64,000 bases of DNA from Narthecium ossifragum (Eukaryota; Streptophyta; Magnoliopsida; Dioscoreales; Nartheciaceae), in NCBI GenBank assembly GCA_963920575.1, contig OY986964.1, forward strand, positions 34,517,825 to 34,581,824, written 5' to 3'. Position 1 is the stretch's first letter; each line of letters begins with the position of its first letter. The position numbers and the translations under genes were made by a program. Below the pieces are notes generated by a model, which worked only from the letters and a program-made list of their open reading frames with translations, was not told the DNA's origin and did not search any database. Positions 34,715 through 45,511 of this stretch are shown here, one piece after another.

Positions 34715-35897
34715 CACCCCCCAACCAGCTTATTGCTAGTCTCCAGCAATTTTAAGCGCATAAAATATATTAAGCACACCAACGGTCGTAGGTTGTAGAC
34801 ATGCATAATAAAAGTACTACCTTGTCAAGTCAATAATGTTCTATCTAGTACAGAGCACAAAACGTCTTATACTCATGCACATGCTACTAACACATGAAAT
34901 TAACTTCTACACTTCAAACATGCTAATCACCATTCAGCTGAACTCATGTGACGTGACAAATAAAAGTTACATACAGAAGCAACTTCTACCCACCATTAGT
35001 CCAAACACACTACTATCATCATGACCAATCATCCAACCCTCGCACTTTAAGTACATCATGCTCTTTTTTTTTTTTCTTTTAACTATCAGACATTTTGCTT
35101 TTTTACGCGAGCACTCTCCGCTTCTTGAGGCGCAGAGACCCGGTTACTTAACAAAACACTGAGTAGTTTTTTTTTAGCTATTAGTGATTCTACCTTTTTA
35201 CGCGAGCTCCCCGCTTCCTGAGGCAAGAACAACCGGTTACTCAGTAGATCACTTAACAGTCGTTTAGGCACAGCTTATTAAAGCTCCAGAACTTTTTTTT
35301 TTTTTTTTTTCTGCATGCAATACTCAACACTAGCTTATGCTGAAATCATGGTCTAAATTGACAATAGCATGCTCATTCCTCTGGTGAGTATAATCGCCAC
35401 TGCACATAAAGTGTTCGTGTGTGAATCACATGATATTCTACCTTCAGGTTATCATACATGCAATCAATGTATAGATCAATCCAAGTGCAAACAGCATGTA
35501 TAGTAAGCATAAACATTTCAGCTCATGTACAATTTAACACTATTAAACTCAATAAGGTAGCATGCATAAGGTCATGCATGCCTACACCCCCCAACCTGAA
35601 ATTTACATTGTCCTCAATGTGTGCATTTATCCAATAAAATATGTAGGAGGTGGCCATCCAAAAATTTTCAGAGAAAGAGGAGACAAGATAATGTAAATAA
35701 GAAAGAGGCCACCTGATAGAGTAGCGAACATCTCCTCAAGGATCCTCAGGGTGGCTGAAAACCTAAAAGAAAACAAAAGAGAAACATAAAAATAAAAACT
35801 AAGAATTGAAACTTAAAAACAAGTTACCTTGGTGGGTTGCCTCCCACCCAGCGCTTTATTTAACGTCTAGGCAAGACGTACTGCAAAGCCTTAAGAT
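34715..35897 (-). other. Non-coding 3' region of the Athila-like element
   Basis: Lies between the gag-protease stop and the 3' LTR. AT-rich, with three T runs (35061, 35166, 35290) and repeated cttttttacgcgagc...ccgcttcctgagg words at about 35098 and 35190. No open frame is supported. Confidence 0.6.
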
Positions 35898-38294
35898 TCA
35901 GCCAGGTTCGTATGGCTGTAATGCTTCAAGCGGTGCGTCGACCTCCTTTGCTCTCCCATAACCGTGCAAGTCATCCTGCACCATCTTCAAATCCGCTTTC
36001 AATGTAGTCTTTACTTGCTCCTGCTTGAAATTTGAGAACACCAATGAATCTACAGCATTTATTGAGAAGCAATTAAAAGAGTTTGAAGGACATGACATAG
36101 ACTCAAACACTTTAAATTCAACAGTTTCACCTAAAACTGTCATGCTGAGCTTACCATCCTTCACATTAATCATAGTATCAGCTGTAGCCATAAATGGGCG
36201 TCCCAACAAAATAGGCAATTTTCTATCATTCAATGGTGCATCATCCATATCCAATATCACAAAATCAGCAGGGATAATTAACTTATCAACTTGTACTAAG
36301 ATGTCTTCTACAATGCCTAATGGATATTTAATTGAACGATCTGCAAGTTGTAGAGACATAGTAGTAGGTTTTAATTCACCCACACTCAATTGACGGAACA
36401 CAGAGTAAGGCATCAAATTAACACTAGCTCCTAAGTCAAGCATTGCCTCCCCTATTTTTGTATCACCAACAGTAATATTAATGTTAAAACTCCCTGGATC
36501 CTTAAGCTTGGGTGGAAGCTTCCTTTGTAGCACCGCGCTTGCCGTCTCTGAAACCATCACCTTTTCATGAGGTTCATACTTACGTTTAGAAGTACGTAGT
36601 TCCTTGAAGAACTTTGGAAAGGCTGGCATTTTCCTAATAACATCAAGCAATGGTAAGTTCACATTAACCTTAGATAGTATATCATAAATTTCAAAATAAG
36701 ACTTATCCATTTGGGCTTTCTTCAGGCGGCCTGGAAAAGGAATTGGCGGCACATATGGTGGAGGATTGCTGTGATGAACCTCCGGAACTGAATTTGCTCT
36801 CTTTTCATGATCAAAAGCTGATGTGGCCGATGGTGGCCTTTTCGAGCGTTCCTCGTTTTCAACTTCCTCAATTGCATCATCCTTTAACTCATCAAAAACT
36901 TCAGCATTAATCTTATTATCAATAATCTTACCTGAACGAAGAATAGTAACTACGTTGGCTTGCTCTGGTTGGCTTGGAAATCTGCCTGGAACATGGGCTC
37001 GTACAGCATCTGTAAGTTGTCCCACTTGAACTTCCAACTTCCCAATAGATGCTGCAACATTCTTCAATTCTACATCATGTCGAGCAATGGCCGAATCTTG
37101 TTGTTCCATCCTTGAGTCTATTTTCTGCATAAAAGCTAACATAGTCGCTTCCAAAGACCACTTAACAGGTGGGTTAGACTGATTAGCAGAAGGCATACTT
37201 GCATTAGCATTATTTTTCCATGAAAAATTCGGATGCTCCCTCCAACCAGGATTGTAAGTATTTGCATAAGGATCAAATCTAGGTCGCGGGTTATAAGCAT
37301 TCATCAAATTAGCTTGTTCTTGCACATATTCAGGAAATTCACTACCAGAAGGACATGAATCAAACCTATGACCAACAATATTGCAAATTGAACAAACTTC
37401 AACCGGTTTTGCTTGTGTGGACATCATCGCGTCCATCTTCTTGTTGAGGGCTGCGATTTGCCTTGCCAAATTGTCGTTCTGGTTCAGCTCATAGATGCCT
37501 CTCACCTTATTCCTCGTGTCTCTCTGCTGCAAGTTTGATCCTAGCATCTCATAAATTTCGTATGCCTCTGGTGGTGTCCTTTTGAACATCGCTCCACCTG
37601 CAGCATTATCTGCCATAGTCTGACAAGAAAGATTTAGTCCATCATAAAAATATTGCATCTGATTTTCTATTGAATAATTATGATGTGGACATTGCATCAA
37701 AAGCATCTTAAATCTATCCCATGCTTCATGGAATGGTTCTCCATCAGATTGCTGAAAATTTGGAATTTGCCTTCTCAAGTTAGTAGTCATGGCATGAGAA
37801 TAAAATTTACTAACAAACTTGTTATAAATTGCATCCCAAGTAGTTAGTGATCCAGGAGGCAACGACATCAACCATCTCTTCGCTTTATCCTTCAAGGTGT
37901 AAGGAAAACAACGCATCCTCAATTGATCTTCAGTAATGTCACCTAGAGGAAAAGTCTGAATAGTAGCATAATAATCTTTCACAAAAGTTAGTGCATCCTC
38001 AGAAGGTAAACCATGAAATTCAGGAAGCATAGAAAAATGTAGATTTTTAAGTTCATAATTTCTAGCCTTTGCAGGTAACGCAATGCACGAAGGTGAGGTA
38101 GAAATAGTAGGCCTCGCGTACTCCTCCAAAGGACGTAAATTATTATTGTGCGCCATCTCCTCTTGTTCCTCCTCTTGAACTCCTAGATCTGATGTGGACA
38201 GGCTGTCTTTGTTAGATCTTTTCTTCCAACCAATTTGATCTACTTTATCGTTCAAGGGCAACAACTTTTCTTTCCGTGATCGGCGACCTTGCAT
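35898..38294 (-). CDS. Gag-protease polyprotein of Athila-like element
   Basis: Uninterrupted 798-residue frame starting MQGRRSRKEK about 25 bp after the primer site. A retrotransposon gag domain (about residues 85-260: LPEFHGLPSEDALTF, AKRWLMSLPPGSLTTWD, RFKMLLMQCPHH) is followed by a CCHC knuckle CSICNIVGHRFDSC (about 300), a coiled-coil-like spacer, and an aspartic protease with LDLGASVNLMPYSVF (about 640) and PILLGRPFMATADT. The residue after the catalytic Asp is Leu rather than the usual Ser/Thr, which is common in this clade. It stops before any reverse transcriptase. An intact gag with no pol fits a TR-GAG-type non-autonomous family that packages itself but borrows enzymes. Confidence 0.9.
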   Translation of the reverse strand: MQGRRSRKEKLLPLNDKVDQIGWKKRSNKDSLSTSDLGVQEEEQEEMAHNNNLRPLEEYARPTISTSPSCIALPAKARNYELKNLHFSMLPEFHGLPSEDALTFVKDYYATIQTFPLGDITEDQLRMRCFPYTLKDKAKRWLMSLPPGSLTTWDAIYNKFVSKFYSHAMTTNLRRQIPNFQQSDGEPFHEAWDRFKMLLMQCPHHNYSIENQMQYFYDGLNLSCQTMADNAAGGAMFKRTPPEAYEIYEMLGSNLQQRDTRNKVRGIYELNQNDNLARQIAALNKKMDAMMSTQAKPVEVCSICNIVGHRFDSCPSGSEFPEYVQEQANLMNAYNPRPRFDPYANTYNPGWREHPNFSWKNNANASMPSANQSNPPVKWSLEATMLAFMQKIDSRMEQQDSAIARHDVELKNVAASIGKLEVQVGQLTDAVRAHVPGRFPSQPEQANVVTILRSGKIIDNKINAEVFDELKDDAIEEVENEERSKRPPSATSAFDHEKRANSVPEVHHSNPPPYVPPIPFPGRLKKAQMDKSYFEIYDILSKVNVNLPLLDVIRKMPAFPKFFKELRTSKRKYEPHEKVMVSETASAVLQRKLPPKLKDPGSFNINITVGDTKIGEAMLDLGASVNLMPYSVFRQLSVGELKPTTMSLQLADRSIKYPLGIVEDILVQVDKLIIPADFVILDMDDAPLNDRKLPILLGRPFMATADTMINVKDGKLSMTVLGETVEFKVFESMSCPSNSFNCFSINAVDSLVFSNFKQEQVKTTLKADLKMVQDDLHGYGRAKEVDAPLEALQPYEPG

Positions 38295-38343
38295 TCACTA
38301 CAAATAAACTCTGATCAAATCCCCGGCAACGGCGCCAAAAACT

Positions 38344-39859
38344 TGATGAATAAATTTTATATCTCGCAAGTATACGAATCGGTGCAATCAGTATAGTAGC
38401 AAGACGAGTATCGTACCCACAGAGATTTGTATAGATTATTAGAGTGAAACGCTAAAGAACAGAAAAGAAAGAAAATAAGGAAGGGAAAATAAGAAATATG
38501 AAGTCTCGAAGATAGATGATCTAATAACGAAATAAGAAAACGATGAAAATATGATGGATGAATACTAAGGTTCCGATTTCACCATAACATCCTCATTCTA
38601 TGCATTGAATCAATCAAGATCTCAGTTTAATTCCAAGGGCTCGTTCTTCCGGTATGATGATCCGTTCGGCCGCGGTCTTCACCAAGTACCCCCAATTAAT
38701 CCTAGTTAATGAACCCATAACTAAGTGTTAACCAAGAATCCATTAAGCTCTGAAGAACAATTATGAACCAAGAATACTCTTAGCTTGAACCCGGCCTCGA
38801 CATAAACTCATTCATTCATAGATCCTGCAAGATTAGGGAATGAACCCTCGCCCAATCTCACATACAACAATCTATAATACTTCTATTGGCCAGATAAAGG
38901 TATTTAAGATCTCAGTTATAATAATGAATGAAACAAGGAAAATAAACTGATAAAATAATCATGATCCAATAACATAGAATGATTCAGTTAGGGCTACATC
39001 GGTACCTTAGAGAAGAAACTAGCCACTCATGTTCACCATGAGGGCAACAAAACTAATGAAGAAATAAGAAAAGAAAACCAAGCCTGGAACCCTTCTCCTC
39101 GCCTCCAAACACTGCCAAAAAGTCCTCCAAAAAGTTCCCTTTTGATAACCCTAAGTATCCTATTTATAGGCCTAAACTCGGGTTAAATCAAAACCGTTGA
39201 TTTAATTCACTGGAAACGTCCGATCGATCCTCCTCGGGATGTTGGATCGATCGGTCTCATTGAAATCTCCAACTTCTATTTACGCCCGAATCCGATCGAT
39301 CGGACTATGAGTTGGGGATCGATCGGTTGAGTAAAAATCAGCTGTTTTTGGCTTTTCCCGAGTCCGATCGATCGGACCATTGGTGTCGGATCGATCGGAC
39401 CCCTTTGGAGGGATGGAGAGATCGATCGGACTTCGTTCAGCCAAAAAAAATAAGTTCTGTCACGTTTTTGCGTAGTCCGATCGATCGGCGGATCGCTCGG
39501 ACTTCCAACTTATTTACTATGCTGCCATTCAGACTGCGCCATCGGTACTAAAATTGCGTAACTTCCACTAAGAAACTCGGAATCACAAACCGTAAAATTC
39601 TCCAGAATCTAGACTTCAAGAGCTTTCCAACCATATATGGCACATAATCTGATTCTTCACGAACAGGTACAGATTAATCTTTAAAGTTGATCCATGCACT
39701 CTTTTCAGCTTCTTTTCTCCTTTTTCCTGCATTTTTCAAACAACTATGTGAAGCAACATATAGATATAAAAATAGGAATAAAGATGTTGATTAAAGATAA
39801 TAATCTAGCAATTGAGATGGTTATAAGGCTATTTAGAGTGCACTTTCATGCACTCATCA
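38344..39859 (-). repeat. 5' LTR of the Athila-like element
   Basis: 1516 bp, almost identical to the 33124-34714 copy apart from the missing motif-bounded segment and a few substitutions. Near identity implies recent insertion. The Asp-tRNA primer site lies beside it at 38320-38337. Confidence 0.92.
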
Positions 39860-40447
39860 AGTGCCCAGGATCCTGTTGTGAGTTGGCAGTGCCGTTTCCT
39901 GCCTTACTGAGTGTGATCCAGTGTGTGACCAGCTCGCTGGGAGACCATGACTGGGGCTCTCAGGGGCATCCGGTGGGGTTATGGGACCCCTGTGATACAC
40001 CTAGGCTTTGCTTGGGGGCGACACTGTTGTGTTCCCTCCCTTGTGACTGTCGTAGTGTAGTGTCCATGCTGAGCTTAGTGCTCACTCCTACCCGGGCTCC
40101 GTTTTGCAGGTGCTGGCGTGAGCTCTTCTTCGGTCGCCCCTACCGGGCATGTGTTTGGTGACGTGGCGGCGTCTGGCGGTGCTTGAGAGGTGGCGATCTT
40201 ACCGTTTTACCCCTTTTGTTATAGATAATCTCCTACGGGAGTGATAAATGTATAATTTCCCTGTTTTGAGGTTTTGTATCTATTTTCAGTTCCAGTGTTT
40301 GAGGTTTGAGATTGTACTTAATACAGGATGATTATGTTTGCTAGGGTAACCACTACGATTAGAGGGAAACCTCGCCAAGTAGGTTAGGTTTTCGGTTCGC
40401 GTCGCCCGGCCCGATTGGGCCTACGCGGGTCGGGGCGCGACATCCTG

Positions 40448-41165
40448 GGTATGCGATTGACGGACTCTTCGGAGCGTCTGAGCAGGCTTTTTGTAGATCA
40501 GATAGTCCGGCTCCATGGGACACCTGTGTCGATAGTGTCAGACAGGGACCCACGGTTGACAGGCAGATTCTGGAGTGGCTTCCAGAAGGCTTTGGGTACG
40601 ATGTTGACCTTTAGTACCGCCTTTCACCCTCAGACAGATGGACAATCTGAGAGGACTATCCAGATCCTGGAGGATATGCTGCGAGCCTGTGTGCTGGACT
40701 TGAAGGGTAGCTGGGAAGAACATTTGCCCCTAGTGGAGTTTGTGTATAACAACAGCTACCAATCCAGCATTGGCATGGCACCCTATGAGGCCCTGTATGG
40801 GAGACCGTGCCAATCTCCACTTTGTTGGACAGAAGAAGGTGGAGCTGCCCGTCTTGGACCAGACCTCATCCAGCAGATGTCAGATCAGGTCGTGCAGATC
40901 AGACAGAGGCTTCTCACTGCTCCAAGTAGGCAGAAGAGTTATGCTGATCGAAGTCGACGACCGTTGGAGTTCGCTGAGGGCGATCATGTTTTCCTGAAAG
41001 TGATGCCCCGCAGAGGTCTGGTGAGGTTTGGTAAGAAAGGAAAGTTGGCCCCCAGATTCATCGGACCGTTTCAGATCCTGGAGCGGATTAGCGAGGTGGC
41101 GTGTCGCTTAGCACTCCCCCGACAATGGCGTCAATTCACCCCACGTTCCATGTGTCTCTTCTGAG
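40448..41165 (+). pseudogene. Gypsy integrase C-terminal half
   Basis: Integrase resumes after the duplicated tcctg (40443-40447) with GMRLTDSSERLSRLF. It carries the second and third catalytic residues in SDRDPRLTG and DGQSERTIQ, then the conserved GMAPYEALYGR and the GPF-type module KLAPRFIGPFQILERI. The frame ends prematurely at 41163 because one C is missing from a C run near 41118. Confidence 0.93.
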
Positions 41166-41397
41166 GAAGTATGTGCCGGACCCCTCTCACGTGATAGATT
41201 GGAGCCAGATCGAGGTAAATGCTGGTACGACGTTTGAGGAGAGGCCTTTTCAGATCCTTGACAGACAGGAGCGAGTCTTGCGAGGCAAGACTATTTCTTT
41301 GGTCAAGGTCCTGTGGAGACACAGAGGGATCGAGGAGGCTACGTGGGAGCGAGAACAGATGATGCGCGCCACTTACCCCCAACTCTTCCAGGAGTAA
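41122..41397 (+). pseudogene. Gypsy integrase tail with chromodomain
   Basis: The next frame continues the polyprotein: HPTFHVSLLRKY, then a chromodomain-like tail (PFQILDRQERVLRGKTISL, VLWRHRGIEEATWE) ending at 41395-41397. In chromoviruses this domain steers integration toward particular chromatin. The link to the preceding integrase is lost through a one-base deletion. Confidence 0.85.
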
Positions 41398-41469
41398 GGT
41401 ATGAATTGATCTTTGTTTTTCGTACTCGAGTCGAATTTCGGGGACGAAATTCCTTTACGAGGGGGAGGT

Positions 41470-43991
41470 TGTAAGGGCCTAAATGTAAGATTACTGGGGT
41501 TTTCTGTAAAACTGGAGGGCTTTTGTGCAATTTGGAGTCTTGCGGGGGGGGGGGGGGGGGGGGGGGGTGGGGGGGGGTTCCGCAAGAATCCCCACCTACC
41601 CCCACTTCTCTTCTTCTCCCCCGATATTTCTTTCTCTCTCTTCACTCTCACCTCAACTGAACCAGCTCGGGAGAGAGAGAGAGATCCGAGAGAGAGATCG
41701 GGAGAGAGTGATCGGGGGAAAAGGGAGAGGGAGTGGGAGGAAGAGAGAGATCGCCGGCGCCGGAGAAGGAAAAGAAGAAAGGAGGAAGAAACCGGGAGGA
41801 GAGGTGGAACTCGCCGGAGAAAAAGGGTAGATCCGACGGATACCTCGTCGGATTTCGGTTCCTTCTGGGCTCAGGTGAGCTCTTGCCCCCTTTCCCCTCC
41901 GATCTCTTCTCTTGGTGAGTTTTTCTGGTGATTTTTCTTTGGTGGTTTTGGCGGTTTTCCGGCGTCGGGTTGTCGGGGACGATGCCGGGGACGGCGTTGG
42001 TGGTTTTTCCCCTGGCGACTGCAGCGCCGGAGGAAGATCCCCAGCTGTCTAGGGCATCTCTCCGACCCCTTGCCTTGGCATTTTTTCTTGGTCGGGAGGC
42101 CCCTGTTCCTCCATCCCGCCATGTTTTCCGGTGAAGTTCCGGGCTGCCTTTCTCTGGCCATGGCCGTCGACCTCCCTCTAGACCTCGTGCCAGGGACAGC
42201 TAATAGCTTCCCTCCTCCTCTGGTAGTTGTCTACCAGGTGCTTGAGCACCGTGGTTTGGAGATCCGACAGAGCTCCGGCGCGAGCTCCGGCGATCTTCCT
42301 GGGGAGGATGGTGATGTTGTGCGCGTGCGCAGCTGCTGCCTTGGTGCGCTGGCCAGCACCATGTGTGCGCAGTGCACGTTAGTTGTTTGCTAACGTGGAC
42401 CATAGCCTTCCGACGCCCGTCTTCGGCCTTTTCTGGGTTGTTTCAATCGGTCTTCCTAGCTCTACCTGACCGTGTTCGGTGTTCTTGTGTTTTAGGCAAT
42501 CGGGTGAGCGGCCGTGAGGGGTTGGAGCAGGGCGTGGACCCCCGGACTTAAGGAGCGCATCGACTATTCTTTTGAGGTAGGAGTTACCTCTTAGGAATTG
42601 TATGAATTATGCTATGCTGTGTTGCTATGATGATTTATGTGACAGTGTGTTATTGTGTGTGTGCACTCTGTTGAGATGTGTTTATGATGAATTATGTTCC
42701 AGCTGGACTGTGAATTGTTGGGATGGTTAAGCCCTGTATCTGCTGGATTATACTATGTATGTCATCATGCATGTTATGTTTTCCTTGTGCTGTGATGTCA
42801 TACTATGAGAAGTTTGGAGTTATATGATGTTATAACATGTTGGGGCCGGCAGAGCCTTATACTTACAAATAAGGGTATGTTATGCTATATAACTACCTGA
42901 AATTATGAGCTATGAATGAAGGTTATGCTATGTTATTTTTGTATTGTATGCATTGAGAACTTATGAACTATTATATTTGTTTATCATTATGTATCTGATT
43001 ATGCATACATGCTAGGAATGTCAGGTTGTCTTAGGACAGGGATTGTGGTTGGGTCTAGTCAGGTCCTGTAGCTAGACTAGTCAGAGTCTAGGGGATATGT
43101 CGACGAGTTGACGGATGGATTTTGATCTCCGTATGTCGATCAAGGACTTTGACTTGACTCGAGGTTTTGATCTGATTTGATGATCTGCTTTGAGGATGTG
43201 TTGGACCTATACTAGTATACTAAGGCCTGTATAGAGTCTATAGGGGTCTGGGCGAGCATTGACGCCCGGACGCGGCGACTGTGCGTGTAAGACTTACCCA
43301 GACTAGCCAGACCATACTAGGGTCAGTGAACTAGTATAGGATGTTGTACCTATACTAGTATACTGGGGCTGGGTATAGAGTCTATAGGGGTATGGGCGAG
43401 CATTGACGGCCGAATGCGGCGACTGTGCGTGTAAGACTTACCCATACTAGCCAGACCATACTTGGGCAGTATACTAGGATAGGTGGGTGTACACCAGCGT
43501 CCTAGAGTGTGTCAGGTGACTCCTACTGGGCTTTCGAGCTCATTTTCCTTGGGTTTTGTTGTGCAGGAGGTGGGCCTGAGGCCAGTGCACCACATAGAGG
43601 TGGTCAGCGGTGACGAGGCGTCAGTTTTTGTACATGTTGAGTGAGAGTTAGTTTTGTAGTAGGTAGAGGGTTGTGGGTTGTATCCCAATTTCTTTTTGTA
43701 CTCTACCTTAACTCTCGATTTGTGTATTTGATGCCCGTGTATGTTGGCAATTTTGGCAAAATTGTATATTGTAGTCTCGTAGCTCAAAAATGTATTTGAT
43801 GACTGAAACTCTATGTACTTGAATGAAAAAGAGATGTGAATGTTGTAAATATTAGATGTGTATTCATAGAATGTGTAGTTGTATCTGTTGACAGGTTGTA
43901 ATAGTGATCTCACGTGCCCATGTCCAAGGGTCATGCCAAAATTTTTTAGAAATTTTATGATATTTTATATTTATTGGGGCGGGGCGTGACA
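41470..43991 (+). repeat. 3' LTR of the Tekay-like Gypsy element
   Basis: About 2522 bp, the second copy of the LTR at 18909. A very long G run (41544-41567, one T, then 41569-41577) sits between the short inverted words cttgcgg and ccgcaag. The 5' LTR has only seven G at this place. Confidence 0.93.
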
Positions 43992-43996
43992 TTAGA

Positions 43997-44333
43997 AGCA
44001 CGCTTAGAAGTCAGAACAAATTTCAAGCCTTGAAAGGACATATACCTAGCACTTCAGCACCAAAAGTCACCCAGATTCAAGAGACTCAAATTGAAATCTG
44101 TTTGGGTTAGAAAAGGAATTACTTGCATGACTGGTATTAATGGATGTGATGCTATTGTAGGTCCCCAGTTGACTTCTCATGTGATGGCTAAAGGGAAGAA
44201 TGAAGTAGAGCAAACATCAAATACCTCTACCTATGGCAACAAAAATTGTGATATAGAGAACTCTCTGAAGTTCTCAAAGGTTCATAGAACAGCTTGTCTC
44301 AGGACTCCATCAGGGGTTCATTCTTCTGATTGA
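43997..44333 (+). pseudogene. Copia gag relic, 3' part after the Gypsy insertion
   Basis: Sequence resumes here after the duplicated ttaga (43992-43996). The frame from 44091 begins KSVWVRKG, which resembles the segment that normally sits just before the protease in this copia group, and ends at a stop at 44331-44333. No protease motif follows. Either the pol region was deleted or the family is a gag-only (TR-GAG-like) derivative. Confidence 0.6.
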
Positions 44334-45377
44334 ATATGTTGTTTTTTTTTTTTTTTTGCCTAGCTGTTACTCGTATACACTAGGCATATATATATATATA
44401 TATATACATATGTAGTTTTGCTTGAACTTTTGAAACCAGTGTATATCTTCGTTGAAACTTATTGCTTTAGAAAGTTGAGTGTGACATGTCTTTTCTTTGT
44501 TCAAATGTTTTCCCAACATGACTGTCTCTATTTCTTGCCTTCATATTGTTATTTCTAGAGAATCTCATTGGTATGTGTAAAATCTGACAGTCTTGTTAGT
44601 TGTTGTCTTGCTTGCCCTTCATTTGGTGATCTTGTTAATGTACAAAGGTTTTTCATTGTTCCTCTGCTGTGTTACTTTCTAAAGTGTATTCTGTCAAGCA
44701 CCTGGTTCTCACATGTCTTTCTCATTTCCAGGACATACATATCCTTTTAGATGAGTTGGTTTTCATATATCCTTATGAACAAGACTGAGTAGCATGACCT
44801 TGTTGTGTGAGCTTTGAATAGGCTTGTGAAGTTGGTGTTTGCCTACTAAGTGAAGGCCCAACTGTTGAAGCTACTGGGATTTTATTTTATTTTTTTTAAA
44901 AAACTGTTCTGTACTCTTGCTTAAGTTTCTTTATCTGACTAGTCTTGCCTTGTAGCCAAGCTAATCTGAGTTATTAAGTCTGCAAGGGTCTCTTAAAACC
45001 TAATGCCCCGAGCCAACTGGATTGGGTGACATTGACCCAACACTCATTAAAGGATTAGTCTTGTGCTTAAGAAGGTTAGACATTGCACAGTCGCTTCCAG
45101 AGATTACTGAAGAAGTATCCTGCCTACTCACTATTGGTAATCATGGTCTCTAGTTCTTTCATGCTGATAGTATGAAGCCTTCTGTTCATCTCCTTTGCAT
45201 ATGTGTATTCTGTTTTTGAGAAAGATCTTCACACACACACTTGTGCTGACCTCTAGATTACCTGGTCAAATCCTGTCTAATTATTACTTGGTTGAAAATC
45301 CTGTTGAGATTGATGTTGATTTCGGCTGCTACTAATTTTCTGCATGTTTAAGGGTCTTTCTGAGAACTTTTGTGTTA
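44334..45377. other. Intergenic stretch without recognised gene
   Basis: A T run (44341-44357), a TA microsatellite (44389-44406) and otherwise unassigned sequence. The expected copia 3' LTR and the first exon of the FRS-like gene were looked for here and not found. Confidence 0.4.
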
Positions 45378-45511
45378 GTTGCTCTCTTTATCAAAGGAAG
45401 ATAGAACATTGGTTGGGATAGAGTATGTTTGTTCAAGGGAAGGATTTCGTCGTGGCTATTATCAAGACATGGACAGAATTTATCCGGAAGCTGCAAAGAC
45501 TAGAATTGGAT

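Larger units (their letters stand above)
33124..39859 (-). mobile_element. Non-autonomous Athila/Tat-like LTR retrotransposon (gag-protease only)
   Basis: Bounded by the duplication agtgc (33119-33123 and 39860-39864). LTRs at 33124-34714 and 38344-39859 start TGATGAATAAATTT and end ACTCATCA on the plus strand. Transcription is on the minus strand: the primer site TGGCGCCGTTGCCGGGGA, complementary to an Asp tRNA 3' end, lies at 38337-38320, and the G-rich polypurine tract (34728-34715) abuts the other LTR. The only gene is an intact gag-protease frame. Reverse transcriptase and integrase are absent, so mobility needs a helper element. Confidence 0.93.
31506..40442 (+). mobile_element. Solo LTR (Tekay-like family) with nested Athila-like element
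   Basis: Flanked by tcctg (31501-31505 and 40443-40447). Starts TGTGAGGACCCGTCC and ends GGGTCGGGGCGCGACA. Without the nested element at 33124-39859 the LTR is about 2.2 kb, like the copy at 3359-5529, to which it is related along its length (saagrgcaatttggwaaatt near the start in both). GATCGATC clusters lie at 31720-31825 and 32157-32400. No internal retrotransposon region accompanies it. Confidence 0.92.
18909..43991 (+). mobile_element. Ty3/Gypsy chromovirus (Tekay/Del-like), full length with nested insertions
   Basis: Bounded by the 5-bp duplication ttaga (18904-18908 and 43992-43996). The LTRs are about 2.5 kb, starting TGTAAGGGCC and ending GGGGCGTGACA. The primer site TGGTATCAGAGCC begins at 21433, and the polypurine tract gagggggagg precedes the 3' LTR. 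The order gag, protease, reverse transcriptase, RNase H, integrase, chromodomain and the long LTR fit the Tekay/Del clade. Two later insertions, a CACTA element (24136-30343) and a solo LTR (31506-40442), split pol. Outside these, coding is almost intact, with one frameshift at about 41118. Confidence 0.95.

Noticed and set aside
38320..38337. A tRNA-Asp gene fragment
   Set aside because: Only the 18-base 3'-end match is present directly beside an LTR, so it is the primer-binding site.
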